DNA of 64,000 nt, taken from assembly GCA_038380795.1 (NCBI GenBank), contig CM076266.1, positions 36,159,425 through 36,223,424 on the forward strand, read 5' to 3'. The position numbers and the translations under genes are program-made. Shown here piece by piece: positions 27,366-38,700 of this stretch (the stretch's first letter is position 1; the number at the start of each line of letters is the position of its first letter). The notes beneath the pieces are model-generated. The model worked only from the letters and a program-made list of their open reading frames with translations, searched no databases and was not told where the DNA came from. The stretch is from Pyrocephalus nanus. Lineage: Eukaryota; Chordata; Aves; Passeriformes; Tyrannidae.

Positions 27366-28127
27366 ATAATCACAGACTCACAGAATGGTTGAGGTTGGAA
27401 AGGATTGCTGAATGTCATCTGGTCCATACCCTCGGCTCAAGCAGGGCCAACTAGTGCAAGTTGCCTTGGACCATGTCCAGATGGCTTTTGATATCTGTCT
27501 CCAAGGATGAAGACTCCACAATGTCCCTGTGCAATCTGTGCCAGTGCTCAGTCACCCACACAGTAAAGAAGTGGTTCTTGATGTTCAGAGCCTCCTGTGC
27601 CTATTGCCTCTGGTCCTGTCAGTGGGCACCACTGAAAAGAGCCTGGCTCTGTCTTCTCTGCACTCTGCTTTAAGTATACATTGATAAGATCCCCCTGAGC
27701 CTTCTCCAGGCTGAACTGTCCCAAGTCTCTCAGCCTTTCTTCACAGGAGAGATGTTCCAGCCCCTTCATCACCTTTGTGGCCCTTTGTAGGATTCTTTCT
27801 ACCCTTGTACTGGAGAGCCCAGCACTGCGCTCCAGGTGAGGCCTCACCAGTGCTGAGCAGAGGGCAAGAATCCCTTCCCTTGACTTCCTGGCAATGCACC
27901 TCCTAATGCAGCCCAGGATAATGTTGGCTGCCTTTGCCTCAGGGGCACACTGATGGCTCACGGACAACTTAGTGTCCACCAGGTCCTTTTCTGTCAAGCT
28001 GTGTTCCAGCTGAGTGACCCCCAGCATTTATTGGGCGTGTCTGGTGTTCCTCTCCAGGTACAGGACTTTGCAGTCACTCTTATTGAACTTCATGAGGCCT
28101 CTGTCAACTCATTCCTTCAGCTGTATA
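27366..28127 (-). mobile_element. CR1 LINE, older copy
   Basis: On the + strand it opens with the reverse complement of a CR1 tail (cagaatggttgaggttggaa) and continues through the C-terminal part of the CR1 ORF2 reverse transcriptase. A decayed frame (27548-28027) still reads RPHLERSAGL and ERILQRATKVMKGLEHLSCE then ERLRDLG, classic CR1 ORF2 wording. It is 5'-truncated near 28127. The frame is broken compared with intact CR1. Confidence 0.9.
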
Positions 28128-28839
28128 AATCACCATATTAGAATTCCTTGATAGCTCTAATCTACCAGATGCTGTTGAACAGCTGAGTGCATATCTAATC
28201 TCACGAGTTTACTTCACCTTCTAATGGATTTGAAAGAATAAAGAATGGTTATAGAAAATGTAACAAATTATATCACCACAAAAAAAGGCTTAGCTTAATT
28301 CTTATTCAAATCCATACAAACTAGAATTAATCCTCAAGAGGTGAAACTGAGGGCATAGAGAACATGTCCAAGGCAAAAAGACAATCATACTGAAGGTATA
28401 AATATAGAATCTGATAAATTTCAGCCCTACATCTATTTACCAATACCAAATTATTCCTTCATGCTGATAACAAAAATTACATTTATGCATAGCTAATATT
28501 TACTATAAATGTCATAATAAAAATACAAGATATAACAAAACTGAGAAGTAAGTGTTACATTTTGATAAACATTTCAGACCAAATCCTGGTCTCGGTGAAG
28601 TCAGTATTAAAACCCACACAGATTTCAACTAAATCAGGACTTCATGTTTCATTCAATTGTAATGTGAAAACTGCTTCTCACACTCAAACAATCTTGATGA
28701 AAATGGGTAAAGTTATAAAAGTACAATATGGAAAGTACATCTGGCTAACAAAAGATAAAACTTTCAAAGATTATTTCACAGAAATGTAGGACTAAATGAG
28801 GCCTTGAGAAACCACTCTGACTGAACCTCACATTTTTGT
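28128..28839. other. Intergenic, no gene seen
   Basis: AT-rich. Around 28575-28615 lies a short caaatcctggtctcggtgaa then gtcag stretch resembling a widespread old amniote repeat. Confidence 0.5.
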
Positions 28840-29360
28840 TCGCTTCTTCTGTACCTCCTATAGTTTGTCTATATCTTTTTAGGATTGTGCAAAAGGCAGA
28901 CACAGCGTTCCAGCTGAGGTCTCACCAGTGTTGAGAATACCAGAATATTTTTTTTCATTACATTCATGACCTTCCTGCAAATATTTCCCAAAATTACATT
29001 ATTTCACTTTTTTGTGACACTACTGTATCACTGTCTTATATTTGTCTTGCTATCCAGCATAAGCTCTGGATTCATTCTGCTGTATAACTCACAGATGGTC
29101 ATTCCTTGTTTTGTTCCTATGTATCTGATTTCTGGCTTCTAAAGTCTTGATTTTCCAAATCTAATAAGAGAATTCATCCTGCTGATTGTGGACCATGATT
29201 CCAATTTGATAAGATACTTCTGCCCTTCACAGTACTTGCCCTCTCTTCCAGCTTGCTCTTACTCATAAATTTTGTAAGCACATTCTTTTTTCCACTATCC
29301 AAGTGCTTAATTATCATATGAAATAGAAATGACCTTAGGACAGTCTCTGCTGGAACCTAA
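28840..29360 (-). mobile_element. Ancient CR1/L3-like fragment
   Basis: The clearest part is 28895-28935 (cagacacagcgttccagctg then aggtctcaccagtgttgag), which matches the reverse complement of CR1 ORF2 DNA seen in the two neighbouring copies. Flanking sequence to about 29.36 kb follows the same layout loosely but is too worn to bound. Confidence 0.45.
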
Positions 29361-30744
29361 CTTAAAATTCACTCTCAGTTTGAAGCAAAACACAGGTAAC
29401 TCAACTTTGAGAGTCATTTTTCACTCTGCCTCTATATTCTACTGTTTGCAAGCAGTATAGAACCATGTCAAACCCATTTCTAACAGCAAGATATATCACC
29501 CACAACCCCTTTGGTCATGAAGTCGATTATTTCCTTACAGTGTAGCTGTTGATGCCTCTTTCACTCTCTTCTCTTAATAAAAGAATACCCTGAAGGTTCA
29601 CAGGACAAGAACAGGAAGGCAGTGTTGGATCTCTGACTCTTCTTACCCATCACTAAGGCCCTCAGCACTGCTTTTCTCCTCCAGACAGAAGTAAATCTAG
29701 GAGAGAGAGAACTAGTTGGAAAAACCCTGCTACATAACCCTACCAGTTCTGCCTCTTCCCCACCCTGTTTACCCAGATCTGCAGCACCTTACAGCTAGAG
29801 AAGAGCAAAGGCATTGCAGATGGAGGAACATTGCAAAAAAATGCCTATAATGGTTGGGAACTGGTGTAGGAAAATTTGATTATGTTCTCCAGTTCTGAAC
29901 ATCTGCCACTCTAAATTTTCTTTAATCTGTTCTGCCTCTCTTCAGGCTAAATTTTAAAAAGGAGGTGAAAAAGAAAACAACTGGATCAGGTTTTTAAATT
30001 TGTTTTAAAAATCCATATGGTCATATCAAAATGACATCGCTTAGTCGCTAAAATGCAATTATAAATTATTTAACGATAAATTAATAATGTATTGCCGGAA
30101 GATGTTAATAGTTTAGTGTTGATCTCAATAGCAAGAGAAATCAAATTAATCAATTATGCCTATTGCCTATTTTTCTCCCTTTCAGATGAACACAAAGAAA
30201 GGAAAAATAACAGAGATGAGGAAAACCTACCACATCGAGGTTTGAACAGTCACTTGTTTGTCAAGATAGTAAAAGTTCAGTTTTAATTCCTCCTTTTCTT
30301 CCTTGCTGCTAAAAAATATGGTTGATTTTAAGCATATACAAAAGTTTGCTACTTAAAAGCATTCCAGAAAAAAATTTCATTTTTTTTCAGGATTGGAGCT
30401 GTTTTTCTCAGTACTGGAGCAGGTAAGAAGCTGTGAGGTATCATAAAGTGGCAGAGTTAAAAGGGGTGAGATCTGCATAACAACAGCTCATATCAATGCT
30501 GACATCAACTAGTGCTCTCAGAGCTATGAGTGTTAAAAATAATCTGGGCCCATTGATACAATTGAAAGAATACTTTTTAAACAAAGATTTTGATGTTTGA
30601 ATCTCTATATTAAAGGTGATATGCAAACAACAAAATAGTAGAATTTCCTAAAACAAACCCAGACCCTAAAGCCACGCACTACACAATTATAAAACACATC
30701 TTTTAGGCAAATGGAATTCTACTTTTAAAAGCACACTTACCCTC
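29361..30744. other. Intergenic, no gene seen
   Basis: AT-rich spacer between the worn CR1-like segment and the young CR1 copy. No exon recognised. Confidence 0.65.
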
Positions 30745-31545
30745 TTAGAATCAGAGAATCAGATGGGTTGGAAAGAACCTCTGAGATCATCAAGTCCAAC
30801 CCTTGATCCACTACCACCACAGTTACTAGACCATGGCACGAAGTGCCACACCAGTCTCTTCTTAAACACCTCCAGGGATGGTGAATCTACCACCTCCCTG
30901 GGCAGCCCATTCCAATGTCTGATTACCCTCTCTGTAAAGAATTTCTTCCTAACATCCAACCTAAACCTCCCCTGGCAGAGCTTAAGACAGTGCCCTCTTG
31001 TCTTACAGATGGCTGCCTGGGAGAAGAGGCTGACCCCCACCTGGCTACAACCTCCTCTCAGGTAGCTGTAGAGAGTGATGAGGTCTCCCCTGAGCCTCCT
31101 CTGCTCCAGGCTAAACAACCCCAGCTCCCTCAGCCTCTTCTCATAGGACTTGTGTTCAAGTCCCTTCAGCAGCCTGGTTGCTCTTCTCTGGACCCGCTCC
31201 AGCACCTCAATATCCTTCCTGAACTGAGGGGCCCAGAACTGGACACAGCGCTCCAGGTGTGGCCTCAACAGCACTGAGTACAGGGGAAGGATCACTGCCC
31301 TGCTCCTGCTGGCCACACTGTTCCTGATCCAGGCCAGGATGTCATTGGCCTTCTTGGCCACCCGGGCACACTGCTGGGTCATGTTCAGCTTCCTGTCAAT
31401 CCAAACTCCCAGGTCCCTTTCTGCCTGGCTGCTCTCCAGCCACTCTGTGCCCAGCCTGTAGTGCTGCAGGGGGTTGTGGCCAAAGTGCAGGACCCAGCAC
31501 TTGGCTCTGTTGAACCTCATCCTATTGGAATCAGCCCAACTCTTC
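30745..31545 (-). mobile_element. CR1 LINE, young copy with long open ORF2 C-terminus
   Basis: A 5'-truncated CR1 with an uninterrupted 253-codon frame at 30759-31520. It encodes the ORF2 C-terminal region: [68 protein letters not shown], and [18 protein letters not shown]. The 3' end reads CCATCTGATTCTCTGATTCT on the - strand, a doubled GATTCT tail. Lack of stops suggests recent insertion, but the copy has lost its endonuclease and catalytic RT core and cannot move by itself. Confidence 0.93.
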
Positions 31546-32159
31546 AGTCAAAAACTAAGACAAAAGAACAAAGAAAATCTTTTTCTTCAGAGAATTTCTT
31601 ACACATTGTTTTACTGAGGGTCAAATGAAAAGCATTCTGTGCACTCCTGGCCCCTATGAAAAAAAGTACATTGTGTAATTCCTAGGCTCCAAAGGATTTC
31701 TCAAAGATACAAGACAACGAGCATGTGTCTCACCCATATTTTCCTTCTGGTGTACAGGAGGAAATACTCAAAATCCTAAATCCACCAGTGCTGTTGTATA
31801 TGTTGGTGTGAGCTTGCTCTATGGGTTAAAATCCCTTCTGAATTTCCTTCAGTAAATGAGTTGAAGTTTACACTTACATATATGCATGTATACCGTATGA
31901 GTTTGTGTGAGATTTTCTTTTTTAGAGCAAACGTTTAACTATAACAGATGTTCACTTTGTTTGCCTTTATAGTACTGGGAAAAAACATGAAAGTTGTTCC
32001 AATAAATGGTCATAATATTTTCTTTTGGCAGACTGTCTTAGTTTAACAATTACAACTTAGAACTTAAAAAACTTCAGGTGAAAGTGTGGAAAAGAACTGC
32101 TTTTTATCAACGAAATCTGAATAAGCAACAAATGGTGCAATCAAAAACTTTCAGAAGAA
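31546..32159. other. Intergenic, no gene seen
   Basis: AT-rich spacer between the young CR1 copy and the GC island. Confidence 0.65.
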
Positions 32160-32760
32160 ACAAAACAAAGCCACAAAATCCGGGGGGAAGCGGGGGGGGG
32201 AAGGGAAGAAACCCACGGCAACCTGGGGCGGGGGTGGGGAAGAAGAAGGGAGAAGGGAGGACTATCCCAGCAGTTCAATAGCTGCTCGCAGCCACGTGCG
32301 CCCGCAGCAGCCAGCAGCCGATGGCTTCACAGCCAGCGATGAAGGAGTCCCTTTTCCCACAGGCAGTCCTGAAGGCAGAACACCTCACTCTGAGATGAGT
32401 TGGTCCCTCTCTCTCAGTCGTTCTCCACCAGGTGCCTCGTGGGGAAAAAAAACCACACCTTCCTCTCTGGAAAAGAAATTAAGGCGGCCGGACTCCCCCC
32501 CGCCCCCACCCCCACGCTCTGCCCGATCGGCCGACAAAACTAAAAAACTCCGAACAAAGGACTCTCCAGCCGTGCCCCGCGGCAACCGCGCTTCCAGGGA
32601 ACCTCCCCGTTCCCCCGCTCCCGCGCTGCCCAGCGGGTATGGCTTTGCTCCGTCCCGCTCCCCCCCCCCCCCCCCCCATCTCCGACTACCCCAATCCCGA
32701 AAGAAACAGACTGGAGGGGGGGGGGAGAGGGGGAAACAGGACCCTAGGGAAAAAATTTCA
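32160..32760. promoter_or_regulatory. Isolated GC/CpG-rich island
   Basis: About 600 bp of high-GC DNA in an otherwise AT-rich region. CpGs cluster at 32.28-32.64 kb, with an 18-C run (32660-32677) and G-runs near 32.18-32.24 and 32.72 kb. A 181-codon + frame (32296-32841) is Pro/Ser/Arg-rich without a recognised domain. Its stop-free length may simply reflect base composition. It could be a CpG-island promoter for an unseen transcript, about 13.5 kb upstream of DAZL. Confidence 0.45.
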
Positions 32761-34164
32761 ACACCTCTTTACAAACCTATGACACAGTCATCACATAGCT
32801 TTAACTTCATTCAAGCTCAAATGAGCAATACTGAAGAGTGAAGGTCTGAACTCATCGCCCGTCTAAAGTGATGTAAATGTAGGTTTCTGGGACCCTTGTT
32901 TCATTTTGTGTTACTGATTTCTCCACCTATCCTTTTGCTCTTAGGCCCAGGAAAGGTTCCCCCAGCATTCTGGTGTATTTAGTAACTAGGAGGACAATAA
33001 ATGCCCTTCTGGGTTCAGCTAAAGGTTCATGCTATCCCCAAAATCAGTCTCTGACAATTGCAGTAGCAGGTTCTACAGTGATAAGAATCTCTCTTCAGGA
33101 TGAATGTTGACACAAAGTTTAACAACAGAGGACAGGATCCAGGACAATGCCAGATACACACTGCTTTTGAAAATTAGGAATTTATGATACTTTTTAGAAA
33201 AGAAAACTCTTTTTTTCTTTCAAATATTCTTTCAAACAGGCATAGTCCATTCACTCTTAAAAGGGACAAGGGGAAGATACCTCTCCTGTTTGGTCCACTG
33301 TTTTACATTATCTTTTTGCTTTCTGGCAACATGTCCCTATTTCTGTGACCTTTCTTGTTGAAAATACTTAGACACACATTAATTACTATATTTTCATTCA
33401 GCTCCTCTAATTTGAAAGATGCAATTCCAGATGTGGCCCATTGTTCACTTTCTGAGCACAGTCTCTTGGTTTCCATTACCTCGGTGGGCATCCTGTTAGT
33501 TTTCATAATTTGATCTTTTTTTATTCATTGCACTCACTAATGCAATGCTCTCTTTCCTTCAGGATGAATATAGAATATACGTGTGGATTTAAAATTCATT
33601 AACTTGGCTTGCTGTTAAGACCTAGAAATTGAGATATGTATTGAGATATTACAAGAAATGTTGTATAGCATAATAGTTATTTTACAGAGATGGTATTTCC
33701 AAGCTTCTTTAAAGAAGATATTTCTTTAAAACTGATGTATGCAAATGTCTACTATAATAACTGGGGGAAAAAAAACAAACAAGGAAATAAAATTAATGAT
33801 TACAGCATCTCACTGGCATGGCAAATGTCACATGCTTACTCTTTAACTCTTCCTCTAAATAGTTTTTTTCTGTGTCAGTTTTTCTTTCTATGCTGCTACC
33901 TAAGATTGCATATACCTAATCCTTAAGTGAACTTGAAAATTTCAAGAATGGCTACAGTTTATGACACCAGTATGAAATCACAAAGCACCATTTATGTTTT
34001 TATTAATATTTTTGATACTTCCCTTGTGTTCCTGACAGCCATACAGTCACATTCACTACCTCAGTGATAAACTCTCTGCCCCTCCCAAAACTGAATCAGA
34101 GGACAGTCAAAACAGATCGATGGTTTACTACATTTAGTTCTAATAGAATTGCAAGGTCAAGTGA
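32761..34164. other. Intergenic, no gene seen
   Basis: AT-rich sequence downstream of the GC island. If the island is a + strand promoter, a first intron could lie here, but no convincing second exon is seen. Confidence 0.6.
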
Positions 34165-35766
34165 CATGGGAAGAATTCAGAGATGCTGCTTGAGCTGTAG
34201 GGAGAAAAATGTGTTTCCAAAGCTCAGCTGAAGTTGAATTCTGCCAGAAATGCGAGGGACAATAACAAGAGTTTTTTCAAATACATTAATGGCAATAGGT
34301 GTATAGAAATATAATCGGCTCATTACAGGATGAGGATGGTCACCTCACAAACAGGAAGAGAGACAGCACAGAGGTGTTTAATGCTTTCTTTGCCTCTGTC
34401 TTCAACCCAGATGATGGACCAAGGGGGTCTCAGTGCCTTGAGCTGAAGGACCATGACTGTGAGAGTGATCAACTCCCAGCCAACCCTGAAATTGTGCCGG
34501 ATTGGCTGCTTCACCTGAATCCCTACAAACCTACAGGGTCAGAGGGGATTAATGCAAGAATTCTCAAAGAGCTAACAGATGTCATTGCAAAACCTCTCTT
34601 GATGATTTTTGAGCAGTCTTAGGAATCCAGAGAGATCTCAGCTGACTGGAAGCTGGTAAACGCTGTCCCAATTTTCAAGAAGGGTAAGAAGGATGACCAA
34701 GGAAACTACAGGCCTGTCAGTCTCACTTCAGTGCCTGGTAAAGTTATGGAGAAGATTATTCTTGGAGGTATTGAGAAACACCAGAAAGACAACGCAGTCA
34801 TTGGTCACAGCCAGTACGGCTTCATGAAAGTCCTGCTTATAAAACCTGATTTCCTTTTATGACAAGGTAACCCACCTAGTTGGACAAGGAAATCCAGTTG
34901 ATGTAATCTTTTTGGATTTCAGTAAAGCTTTCGATACTGTCTCTTACAGTGTGAACAAAGATTATGTGCAGGCAGCTCCAGATACCAAGCAGTGAAGGAT
35001 TTGTTTTCAAAAGCTGAGAACACTAACATTACAGCACTGGCTGCACCAGGAATTTTAAGACACACTCCATTTTCTCCTCAGGGCTTTTATTGTCCGTCTG
35101 GCCCCCTTGCTGCGGGGGCCTTCAAACATGTCTGCAAGAACTTATCCCCTCTTGTACCAGGGAGTCAGCCCCTCTGAAATGCAGGAGGAGAAAACATCTA
35201 AGGCGATTCCTAGGAAAGATTCCTCTTTCCCAGGTGGCAAAGCTTTCTTGAGTGACATAAACCCTTGCTTCCTTGAATTAAATCTTACAGGAAGATTCTT
35301 CTACACTTACACACCGTATCCTTCTGGACAAACTGTCCAGCACAGAGCTGGATAAAAACATCATGCGGTGGGTGAGCAGTTGGCTCACAGGTCAAGCACA
35401 GAGGGTAATAGTGAATGGGGTGACATCAAACTGGTGACGTGTCACTAGTGGGGTTCCTCAGGGCTCCATCTTAGACCCTGTGCTCTTCAACATCTTCATA
35501 AATGCCTTGGATGCAGGACTGGAAGAGATACTGAGCAAGTTTGCAGACAATATGAAACAGGGAGGAGCTCTTGACTCCCTCAAAGGCAGGAAAGCCCTGC
35601 AGAGACTTCAACAAATTAAAGGACTGGGAAATCATCAACCATATGAAGTTCAACAAGGGAAAGTGCTGGATTCTGCTCCTGGGATGGGGCAAACCCAGAT
35701 GTACAGACAGGCTGGGGAATGAGATGCTGCAAAGCAGTACCACAGAAAGGGACCTGAAGGTGTTTT
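34165..35766 (+). mobile_element. CR1 LINE ORF2 fragment, split and 3'-truncated
   Basis: CR1 ORF2 reads on the + strand: FNAFFASVFNPDDGPRGS, NYRPVSLTSVPGKVMEKII, FLDFSKAFDTVS, then after an insertion [39 protein letters not shown] and LSKFADN (normally FADD). Stops and frameshifts are present, for example a TAG at about 34619-34621 and TGA near 35435. It stops at about 35766 at DLKVF, before the normal CR1 3' end, which implies later deletion. A solo LTR interrupts it at 34950-35312. Confidence 0.92.
34950..35312 (-). mobile_element. Solo LTR nested inside the CR1 copy
   Basis: About 363 bp splits the CR1 reading KAFDTVS | ILLDKLS. It starts TGTGAACAAAG and ends cttacac(a), and the - strand carries ggacaataaaagccctg, an AATAAA mid-element as in an LTR. 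Flanking acag (34946-34949) and accg (35313-35316) fit a 4-bp target-site duplication with one change. The family is not recognised. It must be younger than the CR1 that hosts it. Confidence 0.6.
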
Positions 35767-38700
35767 GATGTTCCCCGCCTGACAGTCTGAATGACTGAAA
35801 TGTCATAACTATTTCTTCGGAAAATAAATGATAAAGCATCTCTGACTTGGACTATTGCAAAGTCTGAGAGAGACTTTAAAGAATTTGTGCACATAGCATT
35901 ACATTTTAATCTCTTGGAGAGCTGAGCAGAAGTGAAATATAGGAAAATTAAATTGTGCAATGATTTGTCAGTATGTTCAGGATTACAAATTTGTGTCTAT
36001 AAATTTTCAAAGGTTTGCAGAGATACCATTTTAAATACTGTAGCATTGAGAATATGCTATTTCATAGTTGGAAAATTTGATTTGTACTTGGTTAATACTA
36101 TTTTCTATGATGACACTTGGACATTTACTTCATGTACTTGTACAAATGCCTTGATTTGCGAGACGTTTTGTAAATACTTTTCTATGGTGACTTTTAAAAA
36201 TCAGCTATGCCAAATGTCAGACTGAGGCAGCGAGAAGAAGAACCAGACTGACTGCAACAAGGATTGGGGTTAGTGAGGTAAAGTACTGATTTCTTACTAT
36301 TGCAAGAAGTTCTTAACTGGACCTCTAACAGTCCTTATTTTTACCTTGCAGGAGTCATACTCAGAGGGATTGTTGGCTCACATCCACTTAACATAATCCT
36401 GTCAAGTTGCACCTGACAAAAGCAATCCAGCTGTAGGTGTAAGTATGCAAAATGATTAATGGCAATTAAGTCAAATGCAATTCAAAAATAAACATTTGCC
36501 AATTGTGGCATCAATAGGTTGAGAATTCTCAGTACTAGGAAGTCAACTTCAGACTGTAAGGCTGAGCGCTTATTTCAGGTCCATGATTTATTAAGCGTTT
36601 TGAGTCCAAGTAGTCTTTTATTCCTGAGAAAAGCTCTTGGCTTTTAACAAATTCTCACACCAAAAGTCTTACTGATCTCCAAATCGTCAGCTAGCAGAAG
36701 TGACAGCTTATGACAAAGATTTGGGCAGCTTCTCAATTAGCAAGGAATCAGAATACAATTATATAGTTGCTTTTCTTTTAAAAGAATTTCATAGTCTTAC
36801 TATTGACCTGTCATGAGGTGTTGGCTGAGATCATAGCCAAATGGCTCGGTTCAGGACTCCTTTGATCTCTGGCAAAAGCCTGAAAATACTATTATTGAAA
36901 TATTTCATCACCAGAACTTTTTAATCTTTTCCTAATTCCTGAGTGGATAAGGTTACTGCAGTATAAAGTCATTTACATCAATATGAATAAAACTCTCTTA
37001 TGTAGGCAAAGTTCCACATAAAACTATCCAATGACTTCTAGTAATTTGAATTTTATGAGATAGAACAAGGAAGATAAATTAGCTAAAGAATAAGTTGATT
37101 CCAAATGAAAATAAAACTTAACACTGTAACAGTTGAAAAGAACACAAATATTGAGTAACTGGTACAACAGATTAAAAGTCTTCATCTCTCCCATGAGGTA
37201 CATTTATGAGCTAGAAAAATATGCTTCAATTATTATACTGCATAATACTTCTCTTTCCACCCCTTCACGTTCAAGTACTTTGTTAAAAACCTGAAGAAGC
37301 ACTAAAAGGTGGATTTTTTTAATTCAATGTTCTTTTGTTTTGATTCCTGTAGTATCCCATGGTATAAAACATAGATAGTGAACTTTCTCTCAGCCACACT
37401 ATTACTGGTCAAAGTTATGTACTTCCACTGAAGTCAGTGAAACTGTAAAGGTTTTAAGGCTTGAATTATTGACAGAAAGAGTAACTCCAACATCCAGCTG
37501 CATAACTTCTAAGTCAGGTAAGTCTCCCATTAAATTAAGGGAAAAAAATAACCCAGCTAAAGCATAGAAAATCAGGCCCATAATCATAATGCCAAGCAAA
37601 AGGTTAAAGTTCAGATTTTGTGCTAACCTTATATGAAGGACAAAGGCTTTAAAACCTCCATCAGAGATGTCTTTGGACAGCCCAAGGCTCAGTACAGCCA
37701 TTTTTCTCTCCCTGAAGATGTTAAAGAAATAGAGGGCAAGATGAGACTACAATGGTCTGTCCTTTCTTTGGCACAGTTAAGAATGGGCGCCAGAGCTGCT
37801 TTTGTTCTCCTTCCTGATTTCTAATCTAGCACAGAAATAGAACAGCAAAAATCTTGTCAGAAGACTATCAACTGTAATTTTTGAGCAATCTACTCTGCAA
37901 GTAAAAGTACAAATGTAGCTGTAAACAGAGTTGTTCATACTTTCACTCATACATACTCCACTTCTGTGTTCTTAGCAACCACTACAGTGTAAACAATCCC
38001 TGAACTTGCCTCCATATTCAAAATGGAGCTACCTTAAATGAGACCTTGAGCATCAATTTTTTTCTTCTTAAAGAATTTCAGAAAATAGGATTCTTCTGCT
38101 TCTGATAGACTACCCATCAAGTTTTCAACTTGTTAGCCACGTAGACTGGACTTCTGAAAAATAATTGTTCCTCTACTTAGATCACGTAAGTTAAAAACAC
38201 ACTCTTAATTTAATGAAGATGGACAAATGTACTCAGCTTAATGGTTTAAATATGAACTATTCTAGACAAGACATTAATTCTAACTGGAATAACTATTCTA
38301 TCTATGGTTCCTCAGTATTAGAATATCAGTCAATGAAATCAAAGTACTCTCAGCATAGACACACTGGATTTGTACCACTGCAGTAAAGGTATAATTCCTG
38401 GAAGGAATATAATAATTTACTGTAATACCATCACTAAAAGGGCCTTAGAAGCTTAATTATGGACATCTGAAGAATCTCGAGTTGAACTGAAAGGTATGAG
38501 CAACAAAAATTAAAATGTGTAAGACAATCTTATTTACCCATTACAATACTTGGTATTAAAAACTGCGTAATTTCTCCCTGAGTGAACAACATACTCCAGC
38601 ATTTGTTTTCTCATTTTCTTGGGTTTTTTTCCAGTTTTTTTCCCTCCTAAAACCTGATGCAGAACACTTGTTATTTACTGTCTTGCTTTTTTTAAACATC

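Noticed and set aside
27548..31520. CR1 frames as host genes
   Set aside because: Wording is that of CR1 ORF2 and the frames end in CR1 3' tails. They are retroelement remnants.
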